Shown in pieces: positions 4,395 to 12,258 of a stretch of 20,067 nucleotides of DNA. Under the pieces are notes generated by a model. That model ran no database searches, was not told the origin of the DNA, and saw only the letters and a program-made list of their open reading frames with translations. The stretch covers positions 1-20,067 of the forward strand of contig CANJDA010000021.1 of assembly GCA_947472705.1 (NCBI GenBank). The letters are read 5' to 3'. Every line of letters begins with the position of its first letter. Position 1 is the stretch's first letter. The translations under genes were made by a program, and so were the position numbers. Origin of the DNA: Flavobacteriaceae bacterium. Its GTDB lineage: Bacteria; Bacteroidota; Bacteroidia; Flavobacteriales; Flavobacteriaceae.

Positions 4395-5003
4395 ATGAAA
4401 AAAGTACTTGTATTGGCTGTAATGTTAGTGTCTACAATTATTACGGCTCAAAAAATGGAAATTGAAAAAGGAGATTTCGCTTTCTTAAACGGTCAAACAG
4501 CTATCAACATCGAATTTGATTATAGCAAATTAACGCTTTTGAAAGAAAACAAAACAGAGGCACAATATATTGCTGACAGACAAAAAGAACTTAACGACAA
4601 AAACAAAGGTGTTGGCGATATTTGGAAAAAGAAATGGGAAGGCGCTAAAGCAACTATTTGGGAGCCTAAATTTTTAGAATTGGTAAATATTGTATTGGCT
4701 AAAAAGGATAAAGATTTATCGTTCCAACAAGACTTGAGTACTGCAAAATACACTTTAATCGTTGAAGCTACTTGGATTTTTCCAGGGTGGGATGCAATGG
4801 TAATGAAACAACCAGCAAAAGTATCAACCACTTTGAAATTTGTTGAAACAGCAAACAAATCAAATGTATTGTTAGAGATTTCTACTAAAGATGCTCCTGG
4901 TGATCAATACGGAAACAATTTTAGCAATGAGTCTAGAATTGGTGAAGGTTTTGCTAAAACAGGTAAATCGTTAGCTAGTTTTATTCTTAAGAAAACAAAA
5001 TAA
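4395..5003 (+). CDS. secreted protein of unknown function
   Basis: A 202-aa protein with a clear Sec signal peptide (MKKVLVLAVMLVSTIITAQ, cleavage probably around residue 19 after ITAQ or before it); no lipobox cysteine is present, so it is probably a soluble periplasmic or exported protein. The mature part is mixed alpha/beta and rich in lysine, with a W-rich middle (DIWKKKWEGAKATIWEPKF, ATWIFPGWDAM). I recognise no catalytic motif and no T9SS C-terminal domain. It resembles the conserved hypothetical secreted proteins of Bacteroidota of about 190-200 aa. It is a single-gene unit: own -7 box upstream and a strong terminator downstream, facing the convergent oxidoreductase gene. Confidence 0.75.
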   Translation: MKKVLVLAVMLVSTIITAQKMEIEKGDFAFLNGQTAINIEFDYSKLTLLKENKTEAQYIADRQKELNDKNKGVGDIWKKKWEGAKATIWEPKFLELVNIVLAKKDKDLSFQQDLSTAKYTLIVEATWIFPGWDAMVMKQPAKVSTTLKFVETANKSNVLLEISTKDAPGDQYGNNFSNESRIGEGFAKTGKSLASFILKKTK

Positions 5004-5018
5004 GAAGTAAACAAATAA

Positions 5019-5050
5019 AAAAAAGCCTTAGTATTAACTAAGGCTTTTTT
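5019..5050. terminator. bidirectional terminator between convergent genes
   Basis: AAAAAAGCCTTAGT (5019-5032) is the reverse complement of ACTAAGGCTTTTTT (5037-5050), with a 4-nt loop ATTA. It has A and T runs on both sides, so it works on either strand. The TAA stop of the minus-strand oxidoreductase (5036-5034) lies in the loop, so the last codons of that gene form part of the hairpin. Confidence 0.9.
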
Positions 5051-6293
5051 TTGCGTCTTCTTTTTCGCTATTAATGACATAGGCCATATTCTTGATCACA
5101 TTGTCATGCTTTTTCACAAAAGGATTGGTTTCATCCCAAACATAACCTGCCAAGACAGCACATATTTTTCTTTTCACATCTGGATCTTCTGGTTGATGGA
5201 AAAATAAAGTTTGTAAATTACCCGTATACCATTCTTTTACATAAGTGGTGAAAACACCAATACCACGTCGCATATAGCCAGTAAATTCTTGTTCCCAATC
5301 AACAGTGATGCCTTGTGATTCTTTTATGTACAGTTTAGCAGCCAGCATCCCCGATTCGGTAGCAAAGGCTACTCCAGAAGAAAATACGGGATCTAAGAAT
5401 TCAGAGCTGTTTCCAGTTAATGCAAAACCATCGCCATACATACTCTTAACCGAACGAGAATAGTTTTCTAATTTAACGGGTTCAAACATAAAATCAACCC
5501 CACCAAAACGTTTAATATAATACTCAGACAGTTTGATAGCGTTTTGCAAGGCCTCTACATTGTCTTTGTTTTCGGAAAGAGAATTGATAAAATCAGTTGG
5601 ACCCACTACACCAAGACTCGTATTGCCATTAGAAAACGGAATAACCCATAGCCAAACTTGTGTTTCTAAAATATCAAAAGAAATTAAAGTTCCTTCTTCG
5701 CCTTCGGGTCTGTTTACATCAACCACATGCGTAAAAATAGAGGAATGGGGGTCAAGTTTTGACGGAGTGTCTAAATCTAACAAGCGAGGTAAAACTCTAC
5801 CATATCCACTAGAATCAATAATGAATTTGGCATGAATTTCTTTTAAAGTACCATTCACGTCTTTTACTACTGTTATTGAATTCTTACCTTCAAAAGTAAC
5901 CGAGATTACTTCTGATTCAAATTCTAAATCAATTCCTTTTCGAACCACTTCTTGCGCCATAGTATTGTCAAAGTCAGCTCTTGGCACTTGCCAAGTCCAA
6001 TCCCAACCTTCAGAATATTTATCGCTAAAATCAAAAACACATATTTCTTCTCCTCTGATGAAACGTGCTCCTAATTTTTTTTCAAAATTCATCGCGTCAA
6101 GACTTTCAAATAAACCAGCTTCGTCAAAGTGATCCATTACGCGTGGAATTAAACTTTCACCAACCACAAGTCGAGGAAATTTCGTTTTTTCGACTACTTT
6201 AACCTTAATATTATTATTGTGTAAGTGGGATGCGGAGACACATCCAGAAGGGCCTGCGCCAATAATTAGAACATCTACAAACTCCTTTAACAT
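5034..6293 (-). CDS. flavin-dependent halogenase-type oxidoreductase
   Basis: A 419-aa FAD enzyme of the tryptophan/phenol halogenase superfamily. An N-terminal FAD-binding GAGPSG (residues 12-17) ends strand 1, E35 would bind the ribose, and VGESLIPRV (44-52) is the family motif after it. A lysine in KKLGARF (K73) aligns with the halogenase active-site lysine position of CmlS-type enzymes; WLWVIP (214-219) fits WxWxIP, and FLDPVFSSG (299-307) fits Fx.Px.Sx.G, the motif linked with halogenases. Such enzymes use FADH2, oxygen and halide, or, in related monooxygenases, hydroxylate. The gene is divergent from tyrosine ammonia-lyase, 100 bp apart, so it likely belongs to the flexirubin locus, where ring chlorination or hydroxylation is known for the pigment class. 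Activity cannot be settled by sequence. Confidence 0.8.
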   Translation of the reverse strand: MLKEFVDVLIIGAGPSGCVSASHLHNNNIKVKVVEKTKFPRLVVGESLIPRVMDHFDEAGLFESLDAMNFEKKLGARFIRGEEICVFDFSDKYSEGWDWTWQVPRADFDNTMAQEVVRKGIDLEFESEVISVTFEGKNSITVVKDVNGTLKEIHAKFIIDSSGYGRVLPRLLDLDTPSKLDPHSSIFTHVVDVNRPEGEEGTLISFDILETQVWLWVIPFSNGNTSLGVVGPTDFINSLSENKDNVEALQNAIKLSEYYIKRFGGVDFMFEPVKLENYSRSVKSMYGDGFALTGNSSEFLDPVFSSGVAFATESGMLAAKLYIKESQGITVDWEQEFTGYMRRGIGVFTTYVKEWYTGNLQTLFFHQPEDPDVKRKICAVLAGYVWDETNPFVKKHDNVIKNMAYVINSEKEDAKKSLS

Positions 6294-6320
6294 ATTTTTT
6301 TATATAAATGATTAATACCT

Positions 6321-6328
6321 TACATTTG
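6321..6328 (+). promoter_or_regulatory. -7 element of the flexirubin operon
   Basis: TACATTTG matches TAnnTTTG in the divergent intergenic region; initiation would be near 6335, about 60 nt before the ATG at 6394. No clean -33 TTG is visible. On the minus strand TTATTTTG (6343-6336) is a weaker candidate for the halogenase-type gene. Confidence 0.45.
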
Positions 6329-6393
6329 CCACCGACAAAATAACTACTATTATTTTAATAAAAAAAATCAAACTGGGATAATAAAAAGAATAC

Positions 6394-7914
6394 ATGAGTA
6401 CTTTAAATGAATATTTAAGCCTAACGGAATTTGAATCTATAATATTTGGCAATAACCAAGTGGCGATTAGTGATGCGGTATCTGACAGGGTAAAAGAAAG
6501 TTTTGATTTTTTAAAAGAATTTTCGGTTAATAAGATTATTTATGGGGTTAATACTGGTTTTGGACCTATGGCTCAATATCGTATTAACGAAGAAGATCAA
6601 ATACAACTGCAATACAATTTGATTCGAAGTCATGCTTCGGGCACGGGTAAACCCTTGAGCCCTGTTTGTGTAAAAGCAGCAATATTAGCGCGATTGAATA
6701 CACTTTCTTTGGGTAATTCGGGAGTGCATCCTTCTTTAATTCATTTAATGAAGGAATTAATAAATAAAGATATTACACCTTTAATATTTGAACATGGTGG
6801 AGTAGGAGCTAGTGGCGATTTAGTGCAATTGGCTCATTTAGCCTTAGTGCTTATAGGGGAGGGAGAGGTTTTTTATAAAGGAGAAAGAAGAGCCACCCAA
6901 GAGGTTTTTGCTTTAGAAAACCTAGAACCTATTAAAGTAGAAATCAGAGAAGGTTTAGCTTTAATGAATGGTACTTCGGTAATGACAGGAATTGGTGTGG
7001 TAAATGTGTTTCATGCTAAGAAGCTTTTAGATTGGTCGCTTAAATTTTCTTGTGCCATTAACGAAATGGTTCAAGCCTATGACGATCACTTTTCCTCGGA
7101 ATTAAATGATACTAAACACCACAAAGGACAGCGAGAAGTAGCCACAAAAATGCGTGCTAATCTTGCGGATAGTACTTTGATTCGTAAAAGAGAAGACCAT
7201 TTATACTCAGGAGATAATACAGAAGAAGTTTTTAAAGAAAAAGTTCAGGAGTATTATTCCTTGCGTTGTGTGCCTCAAATATTGGGACCCGTTTTGGATA
7301 CCATCAACAATGTAGCAACTATTTTAGAAGACGAATTTAATTCGGCTAACGACAATCCTATTATTGATGTAAAAAATAAGCATGTATACCATGGGGGTAA
7401 TTTTCATGGCGATTACATTTCACTAGAAATGGATAAACTTAAAATCGTAATTACCAAGTTAACCATGCTTTCAGAGCGTCAATTGAATTATTTGCTAAAC
7501 TCCAAAATCAATGAAATACTTCCGCCGTTTGTCAACTTAGGCACCCTTGGATTTAATTTCGGAATGCAAGGCGTCCAATTTACGGCTACTTCTACAACGG
7601 CTGAAAATCAAATGTTGTCCAACCCTATGTATATTCATAGTATTCCTAACAACAACGACAACCAAGATATTGTTAGCATGGGAACCAATGCTGCTGTTAT
7701 AACGGCAAAGGTAATTGAAAACGCCTACGAAGTGTTGGCTATAGAGTTAATCACTATAGTACAAGCGATTGATTATTTAGAACAGAAAGATAAAATATCA
7801 ACGGTTACCAAAAAAATATACGATGATATTCGCGTCATTATTCCTAGATTTGAAAAAGACCAAGTCATGTATCCTTTTGTACAAAAAGTAAAAGAGTATT
7901 TAATGAATTTTTAG
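6394..7914 (+). CDS. tal: tyrosine ammonia-lyase (HAL/PAL/TAL family)
   Basis: A 506-aa lyase that deaminates tyrosine to 4-coumarate, the aryl starter of flexirubin. The Ala-Ser-Gly that cyclises to the MIO prosthetic group is at residues 139-141 (GGVGASGDL); the catalytic tyrosine is Y50 in YGVNTGFG. NQDIVSMG (residues 423-430) has Gln (Q424) where histidine lyases carry Glu, which fits PAL/TAL rather than HAL, although the SH pair (79-80) is HAL-like. From memory, the sequence is very close to the Flavobacterium johnsoniae TAL (FjTAL) throughout, including LIRSH, GKPLSPVC and FNSANDNPIIDVKN. Automatic pipelines often call such genes hutH. It is the first gene of the long plus-strand operon and divergent from the halogenase-type gene. 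Confidence 0.93.
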   Translation: MSTLNEYLSLTEFESIIFGNNQVAISDAVSDRVKESFDFLKEFSVNKIIYGVNTGFGPMAQYRINEEDQIQLQYNLIRSHASGTGKPLSPVCVKAAILARLNTLSLGNSGVHPSLIHLMKELINKDITPLIFEHGGVGASGDLVQLAHLALVLIGEGEVFYKGERRATQEVFALENLEPIKVEIREGLALMNGTSVMTGIGVVNVFHAKKLLDWSLKFSCAINEMVQAYDDHFSSELNDTKHHKGQREVATKMRANLADSTLIRKREDHLYSGDNTEEVFKEKVQEYYSLRCVPQILGPVLDTINNVATILEDEFNSANDNPIIDVKNKHVYHGGNFHGDYISLEMDKLKIVITKLTMLSERQLNYLLNSKINEILPPFVNLGTLGFNFGMQGVQFTATSTTAENQMLSNPMYIHSIPNNNDNQDIVSMGTNAAVITAKVIENAYEVLAIELITIVQAIDYLEQKDKISTVTKKIYDDIRVIIPRFEKDQVMYPFVQKVKEYLMNF

Positions 7915-7949
7915 TAATTTGCTTTTTAATAATTAAATTTTTAGAAGAT

Positions 7950-9065
7950 ATGAAAAAAATAGTATCACTGTTATTAGTATTGTTTGCTCAATATACCAAT
8001 GCACAAGAATTTGCCTTAGTTAGAAAAGAGGGTAAATTCGGTTACATTTCAAAAACTGGGGAATTTGTAATTCAACCCCAATATAAAACCGCCAAAAACT
8101 TTTCTGAAGGTTTAGCCGCAGTAGAAGAAAATGACAAATGGGGATTTATTAATGCAAAAGGAGAAACGGTAATTCCAGCAACTTTTGACGATGCTAAATA
8201 TTTTCATGACGGAATTTGTGTGGTAGCCAAAGATAAAAAATGGTTTTATATCAACAAAAGTGGGGCTGTTCAAGCTGCACCAAGTTCTGATAAAGTATAT
8301 GATTTTGAAGATGGTGTAGCATTTATCAAACAAGGTGATAAAACAGGCTTAATCAACAATAAAATGGCCGTTGTGGTAGAACCAAAATACGAAGTGATAA
8401 AATCGTTCGAAAATGGTTTTGCCAGAGTAAGAAACAATGGACGTTGGGGAATTATTGATACTACTGGTAAAGTGGTGGTAGAAATAATGTATGATGAAAT
8501 TGGAAATTACTTTAAGAACGTAACTTGGGCTAAAAACGGAACCTCATTTGGATTAGTGATTGAGGGTAAGTTTAAAGCTGTTGAGGGGGCAGATAAAATT
8601 TGGGATTTCTTATCTCAAGATGTCACTTATGCTAGAAAAAACGATAAAATAGGGTTTATTGATACTAAAGGGAATTGGATAATTGAACCAAAATTTGATA
8701 AAGCAAAAGCCTTCATTAAAGATTTGGCTCCAGTGATGATTGGAAAAAAATGGGGGTATATCAATAAAAAAGGAGAAACCGTTATTGAACCAAACTTTAA
8801 TGATGCAGAAGTATTTAGCCCTGATGGCTTAGCTCCTGTAAAAGACAAAGATTGGGGATTTATTAATACCACAGGTAAAATAGTCATTCCACAACAATAT
8901 GTAATAACAGCTGGAGGTATCTTTTCTGTTTTTAAAGATGATGAAAAAGGATTTGTAAACGGTTTGGCCCGAATTAAATATCAAGACAAATGGGGCTATC
9001 TGAAAACAGACGGTCAATTATTAGGCAACCAGTGGTTTGAAAATGCAGAGCCATTTAAAAAATAA
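7950..9065 (+). CDS. WG-repeat protein, secreted
   Basis: A 371-aa protein with a signal peptide (MKKIVSLLLVLFAQYTNAQ) and about ten WG repeats of 25-45 residues covering the rest, for example KFGYISKTGEFVI, KWGFINAKGETVI, RWGIIDTTGKVVV, KIGFIDTKGNWII, KWGYINKKGETVI and DWGFINTTGKIVI. The repeats form a beta-propeller-like or solenoid binding surface; the family role is poorly known and no catalytic residues are expected. It lies 35 bp after the lyase stop and 15 bp before the ketoreductase, in the same direction, so it is probably co-transcribed with pigment genes, an unusual companion. The absence of a C-terminal T9SS tail leaves periplasm or cell surface as its place. Confidence 0.88.
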   Translation: MKKIVSLLLVLFAQYTNAQEFALVRKEGKFGYISKTGEFVIQPQYKTAKNFSEGLAAVEENDKWGFINAKGETVIPATFDDAKYFHDGICVVAKDKKWFYINKSGAVQAAPSSDKVYDFEDGVAFIKQGDKTGLINNKMAVVVEPKYEVIKSFENGFARVRNNGRWGIIDTTGKVVVEIMYDEIGNYFKNVTWAKNGTSFGLVIEGKFKAVEGADKIWDFLSQDVTYARKNDKIGFIDTKGNWIIEPKFDKAKAFIKDLAPVMIGKKWGYINKKGETVIEPNFNDAEVFSPDGLAPVKDKDWGFINTTGKIVIPQQYVITAGGIFSVFKDDEKGFVNGLARIKYQDKWGYLKTDGQLLGNQWFENAEPFKK

Positions 9066-9080
9066 TAAAAAAAAACAACT

Positions 9081-9812
9081 ATGAAATGTGCTTTAGTTAC
9101 CGGTGGTTCAAGAGGAATAGGAAGTGCTATATGTAAAAAATTAGCAACCGATTCAGAGTATCACATTTTAATAAATTATCATTCTAATAAAGAAGCAGCC
9201 GAAAAGACTTTAGAAGAAGTTATACAAAATGGCGGCACAGGTGAAATAATAGCTTTTGACGTTTCAAATTTTGAAGAAGTAAAATCGGTTTTAACCAACT
9301 GGCAAGAAAACAACCCCGAATGTATCGTAGAGGTTATTGTTAATAATGCGGGAATTACCAAAGATGGATTGTTTATGTGGATGAGTCCAGAAGATTGGAC
9401 CAGTGTTATCAATGCCACTTTGAATGGTTTCTTTAACGTAACTAATTTTTTTATACAAAAAATGTTGCGTAACAAGTACGGTCGTATTGTAAATATGGTA
9501 TCGGTTTCTGGAGTAAAAGGAACTGCTGGTCAAACCAATTATTCAGCGGCTAAAGGAGCTGTTGTTGCTGCAACAAAGGCGTTAGCACAAGAAGTAGCCA
9601 AAAGAAATATTACAGTAAATGCGGTGGCACCAGGTTTTATTAGAACTGATATGACCAGTAACCTTGATGAAAAAGAACTTATAAAAATGGTTCCAGTTAA
9701 TCGTTTTGGTGAAGCCGAAGAAGTGGCTGATTTGGTAAGTTTTTTGGTTTCAAAAAAAGCAAGTTATATTACGGGTGAAATTATCAATATTAATGGGGGA
9801 ATTTATTCTTAA
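9081..9812 (+). CDS. 3-oxoacyl-ACP reductase (FabG-like ketoreductase)
   Basis: A 243-aa short-chain dehydrogenase. The TGGSRGIG nucleotide loop is at residues 7-14, NNAG at 88-91, and the catalytic triad is S141 (NMVSVSG), Y154 and K158 (YSAAK); N115 completes the FabG tetrad. PGFIRTDM and the C-terminal YITGEIININGG are typical of 3-oxoacyl-ACP reductases. It would reduce the beta-keto group after each condensation on the aryl polyene chain, in the position of ApeQ of aryl polyene clusters. NADPH preference is suggested by the SR after GG in the loop. It lies directly before the ketosynthase and ACP. Confidence 0.9.
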   Translation: MKCALVTGGSRGIGSAICKKLATDSEYHILINYHSNKEAAEKTLEEVIQNGGTGEIIAFDVSNFEEVKSVLTNWQENNPECIVEVIVNNAGITKDGLFMWMSPEDWTSVINATLNGFFNVTNFFIQKMLRNKYGRIVNMVSVSGVKGTAGQTNYSAAKGAVVAATKALAQEVAKRNITVNAVAPGFIRTDMTSNLDEKELIKMVPVNRFGEAEEVADLVSFLVSKKASYITGEIININGGIYS

Positions 9813-9830
9813 ATTAAATAGTACCAGATA

Positions 9831-11057
9831 ATGAATAGAAGAGTTGTAATTACGGGAATGGGAATTTACTCCTGCATAGGAACTTCTTTAGATGAAGTAA
9901 AGGAATCACTATATAATGGTAAATCAGGAATTGTAATTGATCCAACACGAAAAGAGTTTGGATTTCGATCGGCTTTAACAGGTATGGTTCCTAAGCCCGA
10001 TTTAAAAAATATGCTTTCAAGAAGACAACGAATTAGTCTTGGCGAAGAAACCGAATATGCCTATATGGCTACTATAGAAGCCTTGAAAAATGCCAATATG
10101 GACGATTCTTTTTTTGATCATAGAGAAGTAGGTATCATGTATGGTAATGATAGTGTTTCAGAATCCATTATAGAAGCAACGGATATCATACGAGAAAAAA
10201 AGGATACGGCATTAATTGGTTCAGGTGCTATTTTCAAGTCGATGAATTCCACCATAACCATGAACCTCTCTACCATTTTTAAATTAAGAGGAATCAATCT
10301 AACCATTAGTGCAGCTTGTGCCAGTGGTTCACACTCTATAGGTTTGGCTTATTTTTTAATTAAAAGCGGATTTCAAGACATCATCATTTGTGGTGGTGCG
10401 CAAGAAATCAATAAGTATGCGATGAGTAGTTTTGATGGTTTAGGTGTTTTTTCTCCTAGAGAACATGAACCTACCAAAGCGTCAAGACCTTTTGATGCTA
10501 ATCGAGACGGATTAATTCCAAGTGGTGGCGGTGCTACCTTAATTTTGGAATCCTATGAATCAGCAATAGAAAGAGGAGCTACCATACTTGCCGAAGTAGT
10601 GGGGTATGGTTTTTCTTCAAATGGAGGTCATATCTCAACTCCAAATGTTGAAGGTCCGTCACTTGCTATGCAAAGAGCTCTAGATGATGCCAATGTAAAA
10701 CCAAGCGAAATTGATTATATCAATGCTCATGCTACATCAACACCTGTGGGAGATAGTAATGAAGCCAAAGCTATTTTTGAAGTGTTTGGCGAAAGCAATC
10801 CCCATGTTAGTTCCACCAAATCAATGACAGGACATGAATGCTGGATGGCAGGTGCTAGTGAAGTAATTTATTCCACTTTGATGATGCAAAACGACTTTAT
10901 TGCTCCAAACATAAATTTGGATAACCCAGATGAAGATGCTGCGAAATTAAATTTAGTTAAAACAACTTTAAATAAAAAAATTGATATATTTTTGTCGAAT
11001 TCATTCGGATTTGGAGGAACAAATTCGGCATTAATAGTTAAAAAATTTATACAATAG
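9831..11057 (+). CDS. beta-ketoacyl-ACP synthase (KAS I/II type)
   Basis: A 408-aa thiolase-fold condensing enzyme with the full Cys-His-His triad: C163 in SAACASGSHSIG, H300 in NAHATSTPVGD and H335 in KSMTGHECWMAGA, with K330. The FGFGGTNSALI near the C-terminus is the conserved glycine-rich loop. It condenses malonyl-ACP with the growing acyl chain. Because all catalytic residues are present it is an active KS rather than a chain-length factor. It is close to FabF in length but belongs to the pigment operon, next to a dedicated ACP. A partner KS or CLF, expected in type II aryl polyene systems, is not in the window. Confidence 0.92.
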   Translation: MNRRVVITGMGIYSCIGTSLDEVKESLYNGKSGIVIDPTRKEFGFRSALTGMVPKPDLKNMLSRRQRISLGEETEYAYMATIEALKNANMDDSFFDHREVGIMYGNDSVSESIIEATDIIREKKDTALIGSGAIFKSMNSTITMNLSTIFKLRGINLTISAACASGSHSIGLAYFLIKSGFQDIIICGGAQEINKYAMSSFDGLGVFSPREHEPTKASRPFDANRDGLIPSGGGATLILESYESAIERGATILAEVVGYGFSSNGGHISTPNVEGPSLAMQRALDDANVKPSEIDYINAHATSTPVGDSNEAKAIFEVFGESNPHVSSTKSMTGHECWMAGASEVIYSTLMMQNDFIAPNINLDNPDEDAAKLNLVKTTLNKKIDIFLSNSFGFGGTNSALIVKKFIQ

Positions 11058-11059
11058 TA

Positions 11060-11311
11060 ATGAGCAGAGAAGAAATAGTTGAAAAAATTAATCACTTTTT
11101 AGTTGAAGAATTTGAAGTTGATGGAGATGATATTCAGCCAGACGCAAATTTAAAAGATACTTTAGGATTAGATAGTTTAGATTATGTTGATTTAGTAGTT
11201 TCTATTGAATCCAATTTTGGAGTAAAATTAGTTGAAGTTGACTTCGTTGGAATTGTTTCTTTTCAAAACTTCTATGACTTAATAGAAAATAAGTTAAAAG
11301 TTAAAGTCTAA
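11060..11311 (+). CDS. acyl carrier protein
   Basis: An 83-aa acidic carrier protein with the 4'-phosphopantetheine attachment serine S39 in LGLDSLDYVDLV, and the four-helix pattern of ACPs. The first residues MSREEIVEKINHFLVEEFEV are the usual helix 1. The start codon is 2 bp after the ketosynthase stop, which makes coupled translation likely. It would carry the polyene or fatty acyl chain of the pigment. A TAA at 11309 ends the frame immediately before the next gene. Confidence 0.93.
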   Translation: MSREEIVEKINHFLVEEFEVDGDDIQPDANLKDTLGLDSLDYVDLVVSIESNFGVKLVEVDFVGIVSFQNFYDLIENKLKVKV

Positions 11312-11314
11312 TTG

Positions 11315-12199
11315 ATGAGTCAATGGGATGGAAAATCTAAAGGAACGGTTTTAGGATACAAAATATTTGTTTTTTTTATTAAAAAAACGGGTATAAAAGG
11401 TGCTTATTTTATTCTCTATTTTGTTGCATCCTATTATTTTCTTTTCCTTAAAAAGAGTAATAAATCCATATTTTATTATTTCAAAGAGCGTTTAGGCTAT
11501 TCTTATTTCAAATCGAAAAGAATGGTCTTTATGAGTTATTATACTTTTGGACAAACCATAGTGGATAAAGTATCCATTTCTTCGGGAATGCGAAACAAGT
11601 TTACTTACGAGTTTGATGGTGTCGAAATTTTGCAAAAGCTATTGCGCGAAAAAAAAGGTGGGGTTCTTATCAGTGCCCATGTTGGTAATTTTGAAATAGC
11701 GGAGCATTTCTTTGGAGAAATTGACATGAATTTTCAAATCAATTTGGTAACCACCGATTTAGAGCATTCCGCGATTAAGAAATACCTTGAAACCATTTCA
11801 AAAAAGCCAAGTATAAAAACCATACTGATTAAAGACGATTTGTCTCATATTTTTGATATCAATGCGGCTTTGGCACGAAATGAATTAGTTTGTTTTACGG
11901 GTGATAGGTATTTTGAAGGAGTAAAATCATTAAAGGAAAAATTATTAGGTGAAGAAGCTAATTTTCCTGCCGGTCCTTTCCTTATCGCTTCAAGATTAAA
12001 TGTCCCCGTTGTTTTTGTGTATGTAATGAAAGACAAAAACATGCATTATCACTTATATACTAGAGAAATCCCCTTCAAGCATAGAGATGAAAAAGGATTG
12101 CTAAAAGCTTATACCGAAAGTGTAGAGTCTATACTAAAAAAATACCCTTTACAATGGTTCAATTATTTTGATTTTTGGGGGAAATTAGGAAATCAATAA
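11315..12199 (+). CDS. LpxL/HtrB-type lysophospholipid acyltransferase family protein
   Basis: A 294-aa membrane-associated acyltransferase. An N-terminal hydrophobic segment at about residues 30-45 (AYFILYFVASYYFLFL) is followed by the H-x4-E motif H122 to E127 in ISAHVGNFEIAE and a GDRYF element with downstream FPAGPFLIASRLNVPVVFV, as in LpxL/LpxM lipid A acyltransferases. The family moves an acyl group from ACP to an acceptor hydroxyl. In flexirubin loci it is a candidate for esterifying the aryl polyene carboxylate with the dialkylresorcinol, or for moving a product onto a lipid. I chose the ATG at 11315; a TTG at 11312 sits next to it. It follows the ACP by 3 bp. Confidence 0.85.
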   Translation: MSQWDGKSKGTVLGYKIFVFFIKKTGIKGAYFILYFVASYYFLFLKKSNKSIFYYFKERLGYSYFKSKRMVFMSYYTFGQTIVDKVSISSGMRNKFTYEFDGVEILQKLLREKKGGVLISAHVGNFEIAEHFFGEIDMNFQINLVTTDLEHSAIKKYLETISKKPSIKTILIKDDLSHIFDINAALARNELVCFTGDRYFEGVKSLKEKLLGEEANFPAGPFLIASRLNVPVVFVYVMKDKNMHYHLYTREIPFKHRDEKGLLKAYTESVESILKKYPLQWFNYFDFWGKLGNQ

Positions 12200-12258
12200 A
12201 TAGAAGAGAACGTTAAATTACAATTCAGTTTTTGTATTGTAAAAACAATTTAAAAACT

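Noticed and set aside
5533..5835. 100-codon plus-strand frame inside the halogenase-type gene
   Set aside because: It is antisense to a gene with clear motifs and has no own motif or start context.
6394..7914. Histidine ammonia-lyase (hutH)
   Set aside because: No hut genes nearby, Gln in NQDIVSMG instead of the HAL Glu, and position at the head of a flexirubin operon all favour tyrosine ammonia-lyase.
12232..12258. TTG start for the CrtI-like gene
   Set aside because: The nine extra residues (MYCKNNLKT) precede a normal start MEEFDTIIIGSG; the ATG at 12259 puts the FAD strand at the usual distance.
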